From a virus, in IMG/VR virus record IMGVR_UViG_3300029319_000403, positions 1-26,606 of that record: a stretch of 26,606 nt of DNA; one strand, 5' to 3'. Below, piece after piece: positions 13,846 to 23,400 of the stretch. How positions within the stretch are numbered: position 1 is the stretch's first letter; every line of letters starts with the position of its first letter. A program made the translations under genes and the position numbers. The notes beneath the pieces were generated by a model. That model did no database searches, was not told where the DNA came from, and saw only the letters and a program-made list of their open reading frames with translations.

Positions 13846-14492
13846 TATAGACCTCTTATGATATCGTTAGTTATAGCTTCCACTTTACAATACTTACCAC
13901 ATTCATTTGGATTTCTTTCATCCATTCTCACACTTTCTGTAATTACACCCTCATTTGTTTTACCTTGTGGATATAAAAATGCACCTTGTGTAGATGGGTT
14001 GGATACAAAATCAAAAGCAATAAGTTCGAAGTCAGGCTGAACTGCAACTGTTTGTTTACCTGTTTCTTCATCTTCTTTGATTGCTTCTACTGAACCCATA
14101 CCTCTTGAAGAGATACCAAGTTTTATACCTGAACGGAATAATTCTTTTAGGATATTACCACTTGGTGTTGGTAAAACTTCTACTTCACCTACCAAGTCGT
14201 CATTTTCCCACCACATCTTTTTGATGTTATGTGAAACATTCTGTAAATTGACTACTGAAGACTCAGGATGGTCTAACTCACCCATAGCTCTTCTTTCAGT
14301 TATAAAAGAGTCATTATACTTTTTAGCTTCACGTACTAAAATTTCTTTTGGATATATTCTTCCATTTTGGTTTTCAGCGTTTGCTCTTTGTAGAACACCT
14401 TTTACCAAAAGCTTACCACCACCCATGCTTTCATTTATAGTTTCGGGCATGACCTCAAAAGGTAAGTAATCTATTAGAAGTTGTTTATTCAT
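13845..14492 (-). CDS. 21: Prohead core protease (gp21-like, S/H type)
   Basis: The 215-residue protein shows the T4 gp21/herpes-assemblin-type protease pattern: ENQNGRIYPKEIL (41-53), MGELDHPESSVV with catalytic H75 (70-81), WENDDLVGEVEVLPTPSG (95-112) and KLGISSRGMGS with catalytic Ser at 128 or 129 (124-134). FELIAFDFVSNPSTQGAFLY (155-174) closes the domain. The enzyme cuts scaffold and capsid proteins after (I/L/V)-x-E during head maturation and then digests itself. Candidate self-cleavage sites are INE (19-21), TNE (179-181, looser fit) and ITE (184-186). A C-terminal Cys-containing tail (NPNECGKYCKVE) follows. It overlaps its neighbours on both sides by one base (TAATG) and stands two small genes after the core-region proteins, as in T4. 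Confidence 0.93.
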   Translation of the reverse strand: MNKQLLIDYLPFEVMPETINESMGGGKLLVKGVLQRANAENQNGRIYPKEILVREAKKYNDSFITERRAMGELDHPESSVVNLQNVSHNIKKMWWENDDLVGEVEVLPTPSGNILKELFRSGIKLGISSRGMGSVEAIKEDEETGKQTVAVQPDFELIAFDFVSNPSTQGAFLYPQGKTNEGVITESVRMDERNPNECGKYCKVEAITNDIIRGL

Positions 14493-14707
14493 TAGCTTCT
14501 CACTTTTATTATTTCTGTTCTTATTTCTTCCAAATCTTCAATACAACTATCGACTTTTGAAAGTGCTTCTATTTTATTGAAAGCATCTCTCTCACCATTT
14601 TTCAACGCTTCCGCACAAAAAACTTCTGTAACTTTGATTGTATCCATGAGTTTGTATAATAACTCATGCTTGAAGTGATTCCACTTCGGTTTCTTTTTTA
14701 GGTTCAC
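14492..14707 (-). CDS. Conserved small protein, 71 aa, upstream of protease
   Basis: The gene starts at GTG 14707, overlapping the upstream TGA (GTGA). The protein is a helical hairpin: a basic start (MNLKKKPKWNHFKHELLYKL), then TIKVTEVFCAEALKNGERDA and an acidic coiled C-terminus (CIEDLEEIRTEIIKV). No family is recognised. It takes the place between core-protein and protease genes where T4 has the tiny gene 68, so a core component is possible on position alone. Confidence 0.6.
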   Translation of the reverse strand: MNLKKKPKWNHFKHELLYKLMDTIKVTEVFCAEALKNGERDAFNKIEALSKVDSCIEDLEEIRTEIIKVRS

Positions 14708-15309
14708 TTAAGTTGACCGACTTTGTTCGCTAACTTAACTAACCTTTCACTAATTTTTTGTAAAGCTGAATGTGTTCTCTTCCAATAACCTCTACTATCG
14801 ACATTCAATTCATTTTTCAATCGAACATTCATCTTTACCATTTTTTCTAATTCTTTTAAAGTATCACGTACTTCCATCATTGACTTACCTATCTTCTGTT
14901 TTGGTGATAGTGTTTCGTCATTTCTCCAATCGTGATATTTTCCCTCATTAACATTTTCAAGTTTTTTATCAACCTGTTTTGCTTTAGAAACTCCAACTCT
15001 CGTTACACTTACAATATCTTTACGTTTCTTTAGTTGTTTTGCAACCTTCATTTTAGCTTCACCCTTAGAACCAGCATCAACTAAAACACTACCTAAATCT
15101 TGTACTTTTACGTGAAACTTACCTTCCAACTTATAACCACTTTGATTAGCAATCTTCTTTCTTCTATCTTTCTTACCTTTACCACTAAAAGCATAAGGTG
15201 TGCTATAGTGCATAGCACCTGCGGTAGCGGTGGTAGAAGCTTCTTCTATTTCTTGTTGGATAAGTTCTCTAATATAGGCTTTTAGTTGCTCTCTAACCTT
15301 TGGCGACAT
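14704..15309 (-). CDS. Two-module head-core-region protein with VNE site
   Basis: ATG 15309 follows CAGGAGA and overlaps the preceding gene by 17 bases. In 201 residues the order is: a helical leader (MSPKVREQLKAYIRELIQQE) ending in IEE (21-23); TATAGAMHYSTPYAFSGKGK (28-47), a pattern I associate with head-region proteins of marine phages; and a basic alpha/beta module (LEGKFHVKVQDLGSVLVDAG). Then comes V120-N121-E122 (LENVNE), and a long helical domain (GKYHDWRNDETLSPKQKIGK to the end). Both acidic sites match the prohead-protease rule, so a leader and two mature pieces are predicted. The function of the pieces is unknown. Confidence 0.7.
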   Translation of the reverse strand: MSPKVREQLKAYIRELIQQEIEEASTTATAGAMHYSTPYAFSGKGKKDRRKKIANQSGYKLEGKFHVKVQDLGSVLVDAGSKGEAKMKVAKQLKKRKDIVSVTRVGVSKAKQVDKKLENVNEGKYHDWRNDETLSPKQKIGKSMMEVRDTLKELEKMVKMNVRLKNELNVDSRGYWKRTHSALQKISERLVKLANKVGQLK

Positions 15310-16147
15310 TATCTATCTCCTGAATAAGTTGGTAATATCTCATTAGTGAAACAACCTGCTTATCAGAAACAACCTTGCCTTTTTTGAGAGAATCGGCTTG
15401 ATTTACAACTTCGTTGATTTTGATTTTTGTAATCTTATCATCAACTGTATTTACTTTTTCAGAAAGAACTTGTTTGATATCGTTGATTTCATTATCAACA
15501 TATTCTCTCAACTTATTTGTGTTAGAGATATTATTGATGTATTCTTTCAACAACGTTTTTTGTTTCTCTGATAGATTGGAGTATTTTTTATTGAACTTTT
15601 CGACTAATGTTTGATAAGCCAAAAGTCGTAAATCTTTTTCTTGCTGTTTTAGATAATCGTAAGTCTTGTCTTTCTTGACAGTTACGCTATCATGTGTCAT
15701 GTTTTCCATGAGGGTATGATGTGATTTTTCATACAAAACAGGATTTGTTTCTTCACTTGACTCAAATATATTGTAGATTGAAGCTAAAACTTTGTAGTTA
15801 GGTATTCTTGCATTGAAAAATTCATTTATATCGTAAGATTCTTTTATCTTTTTTATAAGATTGTATTTTTCACTTCTAATTGAACTGTTACTTAACTTAC
15901 CTCTATTACGTAAAACTACCTCAAGAAGTTTTTCAGCTCTACTTTCGGTAGAATATTTGTTTTCTGAAAGAATTTTGTATAATTCGAACTCTTTTCCAAG
16001 CTCAGTATCTTTGTTAAAAAATTCTTTTACAATTTCTGCAGCTTTAGAATCATTAGATCCTAATAAATCTGCGGTAATCTGACGAGTCAACAACTCAAAA
16101 AGAATACCTGTATTTTTAATTTTGGTATGCTTTACCTTTTTATTCAT
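15293..16147 (-). CDS. Conserved core-region protein, 284 aa, between portal and protease
   Basis: ATG 16147 (MNKKVKHTKIKNTGILFELL) has GGAG nine bases upstream; the longer frame begins with TTG and lacks a site. The N-terminal 70 residues (LFELLTRQITADLL, AAEIVKEFFNKDTELGKEFE) are the most conserved-looking part, and the rest is long charged helices with many Lys/Glu, suited to a scaffold. Position after the portal gene equals T4 genes 67/68, which encode prohead core proteins, but I see no sequence match. K-I-N-E (near residue 252) could be a protease site. It is separated from the portal gene by 57 AT-rich bases, one of the wider gaps in the window. Confidence 0.7.
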   Translation of the reverse strand: MNKKVKHTKIKNTGILFELLTRQITADLLGSNDSKAAEIVKEFFNKDTELGKEFELYKILSENKYSTESRAEKLLEVVLRNRGKLSNSSIRSEKYNLIKKIKESYDINEFFNARIPNYKVLASIYNIFESSEETNPVLYEKSHHTLMENMTHDSVTVKKDKTYDYLKQQEKDLRLLAYQTLVEKFNKKYSNLSEKQKTLLKEYINNISNTNKLREYVDNEINDIKQVLSEKVNTVDDKITKIKINEVVNQADSLKKGKVVSDKQVVSLMRYYQLIQEIDNVAKG

Positions 16148-16204
16148 AATCTTGAACTCCAATCAAAATGATATGTCATATATAAATATAAAAATATGAA
16201 AAAA

Positions 16205-18010
16205 CTACTTCTTTTTCGTGTCGTTTAGTTCTTCTTTATATTCATTTTCAATAGAATCAGCTTCATTCAATAAACTAAAGTCTTTTTTATCCATCATTCC
16301 TTTTAATTTATCAAAATGTGCTAATGCTAATTGTGGGTTATATTGATTTTTTTTGTCTTTCGCACCTAATGGGTCTCTACCTCTCGCACCACTATCTTGT
16401 CCATACTTACCACCCTCTTTAGGTCTACCTGCTCCTTTGAATCCACCAGGAGGCGAACCACCTGTGTCATCTAATTCATGTCCTGTCCTACCTGCTTGGT
16501 TATCACTTGGTGTTCCTTGTGCTTCACCACTCTTTGCAGGATCGTTACCCTCATTTTCTATTTGGGAACGTCTAAACTTTTGTTTGAAATCAAACACAAT
16601 TTGGTTATCTAAGTCCTTTATATAATCGTCTGTAAATCCAAATATGTTTTTATATATCCATTCTGAAGAAACTAATCCATCTTGTAACATAGATGACGCT
16701 AATTGTGTCTTACTACTCCATAATTCAACCTTTTCAGTTTCATATATCGTAGATGGATTTGTCAAACTCAAATCAAAATTGACTAACTCTTCATCTTGAA
16801 AACCTTGTGCATACAAGTGTATGATAGCTATCTTAGTCAACTCAGATACTGTAATTCTTTGTATTCTTTCAATAGTTCTTGCGAATCTAACATCTTCAGC
16901 TGCCAATGTTGCTTTACTACCAAGTGACTCCTCATATCCTAAGAATGCTTTTGGAACTCTAAGTGCCGCTAACATTTTATTCTTTAGATACTCAATATCT
17001 TCTGTAGCTTCATATGTCAAACCAGGTAGTGCATCTATTTGTGTACCACTATCTCCACCACGAACAGGTAAGAAGAAGTCCTCTGTCAAATTCTGCATAT
17101 TATACTTCAAGTTATAGTCACCTGTATCTTGGTCGATAACAGGTGTCTTTTTCATCTTGTTTATAATCTTTTGCATATAGTTATCAATTTCAGCTGGTGG
17201 TATATTTCCAATATCCAACTTGAATACTCTCTTTTCAGGTGCTCTCATAATTCTATGTATCATCATAGCATCTTCCATAAGAGTTAGCTGTTTGAAAACT
17301 TTTCTCGCTTGTTCAATCATTGACTTACCATAAGGAAGATAATTTGAATCAGAAAGTAATCTAAAGTGTGCTACTTGATAATTTTCTAATTCTGCATTCT
17401 TTGGTGCCTGAACTGAATACTTTGAACCCATATCACCACCTGATTCAAGTACGAACTTTACATAGTTAGGATTCTCAGGATCGATACCCTCAACTCTAAC
17501 AGTATCGTATGGTGAAAGTGGTTGTACATTTGATATTCCATACTTCTCACTTATTTCAAGATACAAAAAGAAATCACCATACTTACACATATTACGAACC
17601 CACGGCCATAGATTGAATTCTATATTTAGAATATCATAAAAAAGATTATGAAGTATTTTTTTGATTTGTTCGTTATCAGTTTTGATTTCCAACACATCAC
17701 CATATTCTGATTTCATTGTTGATTCATCAGCGTAAATATCTAATGCTGAAGAAACGATACCATCAGTATCCATCGATTCATAATCTTTGAATAATCCCAA
17801 TCGTAATGCTTTTTTATGAACTGCATCCGTAGTTACGTTCGCACCATAACCTGAAAACATTCTTGTATATCTGTCTATTAAATTATTTTTAGCAAATGCT
17901 TGTACTTTATCTGTATCAGCTATACGAAGTTTTTTACCACCAACGTTTCTTACGATAACGTTAGAAGAAAATAATCTTCGTAATCTACCAAATAATGATG
18001 TATCAGCCAT
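16205..18010 (-). CDS. 20: Portal vertex protein (gp20-like)
   Basis: The 601-residue protein has the T4 gp20 pattern: early TDAVHKKALRLGLFKDYESM (61-80) and MDTDGIVSSALDIYADEST (80-98), DILNIEFNLWPWVRNMCKYG (126-145) and RLLSDSNYLPYGKSMIEQAR (217-236). The hallmark is HRIMRAPEKRVFKLDIGNIP (252-271). The channel region continues past residue 300 (LKNKMLAALRVPKAFLGYEE). The C-terminal 100 residues are a Gly/Pro/Asp-rich linker and a charged helix containing LLNE, then ADSIENE. It forms the twelve-subunit ring through which DNA enters the head. ATG 18010 has AGTGAGG upstream, 13 bases after the terminase stop. In T4 the sheath and tube genes lie between 17 and 20; here they are missing. Confidence 0.93.
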   Translation of the reverse strand: MADTSLFGRLRRLFSSNVIVRNVGGKKLRIADTDKVQAFAKNNLIDRYTRMFSGYGANVTTDAVHKKALRLGLFKDYESMDTDGIVSSALDIYADESTMKSEYGDVLEIKTDNEQIKKILHNLFYDILNIEFNLWPWVRNMCKYGDFFLYLEISEKYGISNVQPLSPYDTVRVEGIDPENPNYVKFVLESGGDMGSKYSVQAPKNAELENYQVAHFRLLSDSNYLPYGKSMIEQARKVFKQLTLMEDAMMIHRIMRAPEKRVFKLDIGNIPPAEIDNYMQKIINKMKKTPVIDQDTGDYNLKYNMQNLTEDFFLPVRGGDSGTQIDALPGLTYEATEDIEYLKNKMLAALRVPKAFLGYEESLGSKATLAAEDVRFARTIERIQRITVSELTKIAIIHLYAQGFQDEELVNFDLSLTNPSTIYETEKVELWSSKTQLASSMLQDGLVSSEWIYKNIFGFTDDYIKDLDNQIVFDFKQKFRRSQIENEGNDPAKSGEAQGTPSDNQAGRTGHELDDTGGSPPGGFKGAGRPKEGGKYGQDSGARGRDPLGAKDKKNQYNPQLALAHFDKLKGMMDKKDFSLLNEADSIENEYKEELNDTKKK

Positions 18011-18023
18011 TTTTTACCTCACT

Positions 18024-19601
18024 TTATAAGAGCCACTCTAAGGACTCTTGATTTTTTTGAACATCCCATGACCAAGAATCGTTCTTGGCTTCCGATGGTG
18101 TGTATACGCCCTCATGAGCGTTTACATTTGTCAAAGTTTTCTTTGTAAGTTCAACACCCTCTGCTCTCAATCTCAAAGCAGTTTCCCTAACCCACAAACC
18201 TATGCCAAACGACATTACCAAGTCATCATTATATCCCGACATAGCTTCTGCTTTTTGTCCGTTGTATATAAATACAAACAACTCATCAACCAACCTTTGT
18301 GATTGAACTGTAACTGCTTTTTCCCTAAAAAATTCTTCTAACTTTGCGACAACTAATGGTCTTGTTTTCATAGACATTGAAAAGCCAGGAGTCATCTGTC
18401 TTTCCATTCTATTTATCTTATTAGTCATCTGCCTTTCGGTGTCTACATACTGTAAATCTTTACTTGCATAAAACAAGTTTGGATAACCTCTATCAATAAC
18501 TGATTGTATAGCAGCCCAACCAATATTATTGTTTTCTATAATTAGTAATGCTTCGTTATATTCATTCGAAATGTTCACTAATAAGTTACCAAAATCTCTT
18601 GTCGATATCTTACCTTTATATTCAGCTACTTGTTTCACGTCTTGTACATCTATAACGTGAAATGCAGAGTAGTCAGTTCCGTCTCCTCTACTAACGTCAG
18701 CACATACTATATAATCTTTTGTATAGTTTGGTGGTTCCCATACCCAAACATTACTATCTATACCTCTTTTTTCTATCGGTTCACAAACTGTTTTTTCTTT
18801 TATCTCTTCTAATATCAAACCATCTATAACATTTTGTCCTGAAGTGATGAAGTCACAATCACATTCTTGTGCTGCCAATGACGGACCAAGTAATCTATCT
18901 TGTTCATCTCTCCAATCTTGCTCTCTATCAGGATGAACAGTCCAATGTAATTTGATAAAATTGAAATCATTCAATCCATCTTCTGCATCCATCCAAGTTC
19001 TATGGAACCAATTACCAACACCATTAGGTGTTGAGAGAGCGATACATTGTCCACCTGTCGATAACGTCTGAGATGCTGCTGCCCATATACCATCAATCTT
19101 ATCGATAAACGCTGCCTCATCAAGTATCAGTAATGATAGAGCTTCTGAACGACCACTATCCTCACCACTTGATACAGCTTTTATTTGAGAACCATTCTTG
19201 TATCTCAAACTCAATTTGTTGTCTTCAACACAAGGTTGCTTCAACCACTTAGGTAAGTTTGAGTGCATCACCCTAACTTTTGTTACCAAGTTTTTAGCCA
19301 CCTCTTGTTTAGTAGCAATAACCAAGATGTTTTTATCTTGATGAAACGTCATCATCCATAAACTATAACCTGCTGTAAGAGTTGAGATACCTAATTGTCT
19401 TGCTTTTAGTATAACGTTCAATCTATTTTGATTGAATTGGTCTACAGTTTTCTCTTGAAAATCGTATAAATGAAATGGTATCTTACCCTTTATCGGATGT
19501 TGTATAAAAGAATACTTTTTCAAAAAGTATACAGGATCTTGTGCACACTTTACATATTCTTTTCTGATTACATCTTTAAAATTTTTGTTTTTATTCTCCA
19601 T
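18024..19601 (-). CDS. 17: Large terminase subunit (gp17-like packaging ATPase/nuclease)
   Basis: In 525 residues both terminase domains are complete. ATPase: LYDFQEKTVDQFN (45-57), the deviant Walker A KARQLGIST (66-74), Walker B LLILDEAAF (157-165) and coupling motif ALSTPNG (188-194). RNase H-like nuclease: DYIVCADVSRGDGTD with D302 (296-310), LLIIENNNIGWAA with E356 (352-364), and YNDDLVMSFGIG with D459/D460 (457-468). It drives DNA into the prohead through the portal and cuts the concatemer. T4 gp17 is 610 residues; this protein lacks some of the N- and C-terminal extension. It overlaps the 102-aa gene by 11 bases. Confidence 0.95.
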   Translation of the reverse strand: MENKNKNFKDVIRKEYVKCAQDPVYFLKKYSFIQHPIKGKIPFHLYDFQEKTVDQFNQNRLNVILKARQLGISTLTAGYSLWMMTFHQDKNILVIATKQEVAKNLVTKVRVMHSNLPKWLKQPCVEDNKLSLRYKNGSQIKAVSSGEDSGRSEALSLLILDEAAFIDKIDGIWAAASQTLSTGGQCIALSTPNGVGNWFHRTWMDAEDGLNDFNFIKLHWTVHPDREQDWRDEQDRLLGPSLAAQECDCDFITSGQNVIDGLILEEIKEKTVCEPIEKRGIDSNVWVWEPPNYTKDYIVCADVSRGDGTDYSAFHVIDVQDVKQVAEYKGKISTRDFGNLLVNISNEYNEALLIIENNNIGWAAIQSVIDRGYPNLFYASKDLQYVDTERQMTNKINRMERQMTPGFSMSMKTRPLVVAKLEEFFREKAVTVQSQRLVDELFVFIYNGQKAEAMSGYNDDLVMSFGIGLWVRETALRLRAEGVELTKKTLTNVNAHEGVYTPSEAKNDSWSWDVQKNQESLEWLL

Positions 19602-19899
19602 TATTATTCTTCTTTTTTGAGAACTTTAGTCCAACGTCTTCCATGATTTCATGTAATGAAGCACCTTGTTTTAAATCTGCTATCTCTAAAGCATCAAAAT
19701 CTTTTAGAGCAGTAAAATTATCTATACATATATCAAAAACTTCGATGGCTTCTTGTAATCTATCACTTTCATACTCATCCTCTACGTCACTTAGATATTG
19801 TATCGCTAAGTTTTGGAACTCAACAATCATTTCATAAATGTCGTTTGCTACATGCCCATCGACTAAATATAACTTTTTTTCATCAAAAGGTTTCTTCAT
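19591..19899 (-). CDS. Small acidic helical protein upstream of terminase; possible small terminase subunit
   Basis: The 102-residue protein is acidic and nearly all helical (MIVEFQNLAIQYLSDVEDEY, LQEAIEVFDICIDNFTAL), ending in a basic tail (KFSKKKNNNGE). In T4 the gene directly before 17 encodes the small terminase gp16, a coiled-coil ring protein of 164 residues. Position, overlap with the large subunit gene and helical content make this a candidate, but no DNA-binding motif is seen, so the call is weak. Only AT-rich sequence precedes ATG 19899 and no ribosome site is visible; the 11-base gap contains TATTTATTTAT. Confidence 0.5.
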   Translation of the reverse strand: MKKPFDEKKLYLVDGHVANDIYEMIVEFQNLAIQYLSDVEDEYESDRLQEAIEVFDICIDNFTALKDFDALEIADLKQGASLHEIMEDVGLKFSKKKNNNGE

Positions 19900-19910
19900 A
19901 TAAATAAATA

Positions 19911-20435
19911 TTAGTCAAGTTCAGATAGTTGCTCTTTTAGGAACTTCTCTGCATCATCTGCCATCTTATTTATGTGGTCTGAATTTACATTCCACTTTTC
20001 CTTTGCTACCTCAGGAGTTTGTACACCAACACTCTCCATCTTTTCCATTGTCTTAGTTTTTTCTTTCCACTCTTGAATACCATTCAACATATCTTTTATG
20101 TAAGCTCTTTTGTTGTTTTTTACCTTTTCTTCCTCATATTCTGAGTATTTACCTTGTATTCTCAGTTTATTTTCTATTTGTATCTGACAATCAAAACAAT
20201 GATTGTATAATAACCACATCTTATTGTCAAGTTTTATCTTCATAACTTTTTCACACTTAGGACAAAACATTGGCATTCGTGCATCTTTCATTATATCTGA
20301 AAGTCTATCTATCTTATCTCCACCCCCTTGTTTATCACCCTCATAACCAACCATAACCCTTTTTTCAACCGAATCACCTTTGAGAAGAGCTTTGAGTGCT
20401 TTATTTTCTCTTTCTCTCTCTTTACTATAACCCAT
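19911..20435 (-). CDS. Zinc-ribbon protein, 174 aa, upstream of terminase
   Basis: Residues 57-85 contain FCPKCEKVMK and NHCFDCQIQIE, two CxxC pairs about 20 residues apart, typical of a zinc ribbon. The N-terminal 50 residues are basic (YSKERERENKALKALLKG). The C-terminal half is a long charged helix (KDMLNGIQEWKEKTKTMEKM) with an acidic end. Similar zinc-ribbon proteins seem to stand near terminase genes of marine T4-like phages. A role in packaging or DNA recognition is possible but not shown. ATG 20435 has GAGGT upstream and lies three bases after the stop of the 1077-aa gene. Confidence 0.75.
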   Translation of the reverse strand: MGYSKERERENKALKALLKGDSVEKRVMVGYEGDKQGGGDKIDRLSDIMKDARMPMFCPKCEKVMKIKLDNKMWLLYNHCFDCQIQIENKLRIQGKYSEYEEEKVKNNKRAYIKDMLNGIQEWKEKTKTMEKMESVGVQTPEVAKEKWNVNSDHINKMADDAEKFLKEQLSELD

Positions 20436-20438
20436 ATT

Positions 20439-23400
20439 TTACCTCACAAACTTTAGAGCTCCTAATATTTGATTTACAGGTGCAAATGCGCCCGTAAACT
20501 TGTACATATCACCATTATATTTGAAAACCAAACCCTCTGATGGCACAATAGAGTCTGAACCACCTATATTTTGTATTTTTTCAAGATTTTTCTTTAATAA
20601 ATTGAGAGTTTTGATATCTTTTGATGACTTGAGTGTTGATATTGCCGACTTCAAGTCTTTTTTGATGTTTTTGACTGCTTTTTGAGGGTTTACTGCCAAA
20701 TATCCGTCTAAATTCTTCAATATTTCAGCACCTAACTCTAAAAATAGTAGTTCAAATGGTTTGATGTGTTCTTGTTGTAACTTTTTCAAATCAAATTTAT
20801 CTGTGGCCTTAGACCATTCCAAAAATTTATCGTGTTTTATATTTTTTTTATCTAATCTAAACGATTTGTCTAAGAAAGCCCATCGTCTTGTCAAAGAATC
20901 TAAAACATTTTTTGGTATTTTGTATTTCATTTGTTTTGACGCATTGAAAATATACTCTCTCCAATACATCTCGTGATACATACCCAATGTATCATTATCC
21001 TTCAGTTTATAAATAGTCTGTAATTTTCGTAACTTGCCTAAAAAATATTTTTTCTTTTTAGTGTAGTCTTGCACCTTTGGTAAGTTCAGTATAACAGGCT
21101 TAGATATCTTAAATCTCTTCTGAATGTTCTGATTTATCTGTCTAATCATCCCCTCTAACATCCTTGCACTATCTTTTACTTGTTTTTTAGTTTGTCCTGA
21201 CTCATCTACCTCTACACTACCATGAAAAAACAACTCTGATACGTCATAGTCTATAACATTTGCTGTCTTTGGATAAACTATCTCTAAATTCATCCAACGT
21301 TTACCCTCACCAAATACTTTTTCTTTTTGTTTTTCTGATAATTTATTTACTGCAGACTCTAAATCTTTCATCGCACCCACAAATGCTTTCTCAACATCTC
21401 CTCTACCTGCAAACTTTGATTTCATACCTTTTACGTCAAGTGATGATTCACCAAAGTTTTTTAGATTACCCTTGTTTCTTGCAGCGACTAACTTATTATT
21501 CTTCCAACTAATCATTAGATTTTGTCCATCTAACTTTTCAGTAACCTTATCTTCTCTGTTTAGTTTTCCTTGTAAACTCATATCGATTATGTTTTTGAAA
21601 TCACCAAATGTAAGATGATGATTATCAAATGGATGTGACATATGTCCTGCCGCTCCTCCCATAAGCAATAACTCCTTTTCTTGTAACTCTTGTGTCCACC
21701 AATCAGGTGAAAACAATTTTGTTTCTGATAAACTCTTTTGATATTTTTGTGCTGCTTTATTACCTTTATTCTTTGATACCCACCTAACTGCACTTTGTTT
21801 AGACACCATCTTTTTTCTACCACGTGGATTTGGGTTCTTTACAGTATCAGGCATTTTAGTCTTTTGTGGTTCTTTCTTTTTGTCTGCTCCCTTTTTCTTT
21901 TTATATGCACGTATCGCACCAAACCCTAATCCTGCAGCCATTGTACCAACATTACCTAATATCTTTGTGTAAGGTGCTGTCAAACCTGTAGTAGCACCTA
22001 CAGCTGTAAGAACTAAAAACTTAGTTCCCATCTCACCACCAAACATATCAGCAAGTGAATAATCTCCACCCGAAGCGGCTGATGCTACTGCTGATAAATC
22101 TAAATCATATTCGGGATCACCTATAAATGTCATCTTAGTCCAAGCATAAGTAACAGCGGATGCTGCACCTAAACCCATAACCTTTTTTAGTTTTGGATTT
22201 TTTTGTAAGAAGTTATCCAACTTCTTCAATCCTTTTTCTTTCTTTTGTCCAAACTTTGTACCTGCTAACTTTTTAGCGATTTTATTAGGAACTACATTTA
22301 GAATTTTTTGATATGCTTGGAAACCCCTTTTAGCACCATCTAATACTTTGTCTACACTAAAATCATTTAGTTTAGCAACAACAAAAGTATTTTTGTTGTT
22401 CATAGTTTGTTTTATTTTACTGAAAGGTTGCTTTGCTTTTTTACTAAAATCTTTTAGAAAGTTATCAAATCTTATACCCTCTTCTATCGTCATAGTTTCA
22501 AACAAGATAGATTCGGATAGTTTTTTTCTATCTGTATTTTGTTGACTACCATCTGCACCTGCTGCTACAGGAGCTAATACTGATACACCTGTTACTTCTG
22601 TATCTGATTTCAATCCCATCCACTTTACAACTTCAAAACCTATGTTTTGTAGAACTCTGTTATTGATATGATTTTTATAACGGGCTATTGATTTACGTGG
22701 TGATAATGTAGTACCATGTGCAACTGCAGAAACAATTCTTGTTTTCAACAAAGGATCGTATGCAGGGTCTTGTGCTTTATTACTAACTATATAATCTATA
22801 ACCTCTGCACCTAAATCACCCAACCAATCTTTACTAACATCCATATAGTCAGCAAAGTTTGCATAAAACGATACAGGTCCATCATCCACGTGTGCGATTG
22901 TAGACACGTTACTTTCTGATAAAAACTTTTCTATGATTTCATTCATAGATTTAAATCTTGTAGTCAATAACTTATACATTGTATTGTCTGAATATCCAAA
23001 TAACTTTTTGAATAATTTTTTTCTATTAGGTTCTGATATTTTATTACTACCCAATACTTTTCTCATTACCGTACCACTAACATCCTCACCTGCTAACTTT
23101 ACTGAAACGTGAGGTGCTATCATCACATAACCATTTTCTAAAAACCCATTCATGTCTCCACCTTTTTTATAAGGTTGAAAGTATTTACCACCTGATAATC
23201 TACTTGCATCTTTTTTACCAAGTGCGAATACTGCGGCAGTTTCATTTTCATCAAAGTATTTGAAAACTTCTACAGGTTTATATGGTTGTTTTGATTTGAA
23301 TATATTTTTGGCAGGTACACCCATCTTTACCATATGTGCTTTTTTCTCTCTGAAGTTTAGTGGGTGACGTGGTGGTTTCTTGATATCGGATGTGACGATA

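Noticed and set aside
9800-15309. Repeated short motifs as CRISPR-like or mobile DNA repeats
   Set aside because: All copies are in frame, encode protein motifs (ESVNE, Cys modules) and have irregular spacing, so they are coding repeats.
16181-16188. Plus-strand TATAAATA in the gap after the portal gene
   Set aside because: It would point against the portal gene, and no plus-strand gene follows; kept only as part of the AT-rich element note.
21587-21823. Minus-strand 78-aa frame inside the 1077-aa gene
   Set aside because: It is out of frame within a continuous gene with clear domain motifs and has no ribosome site of its own.
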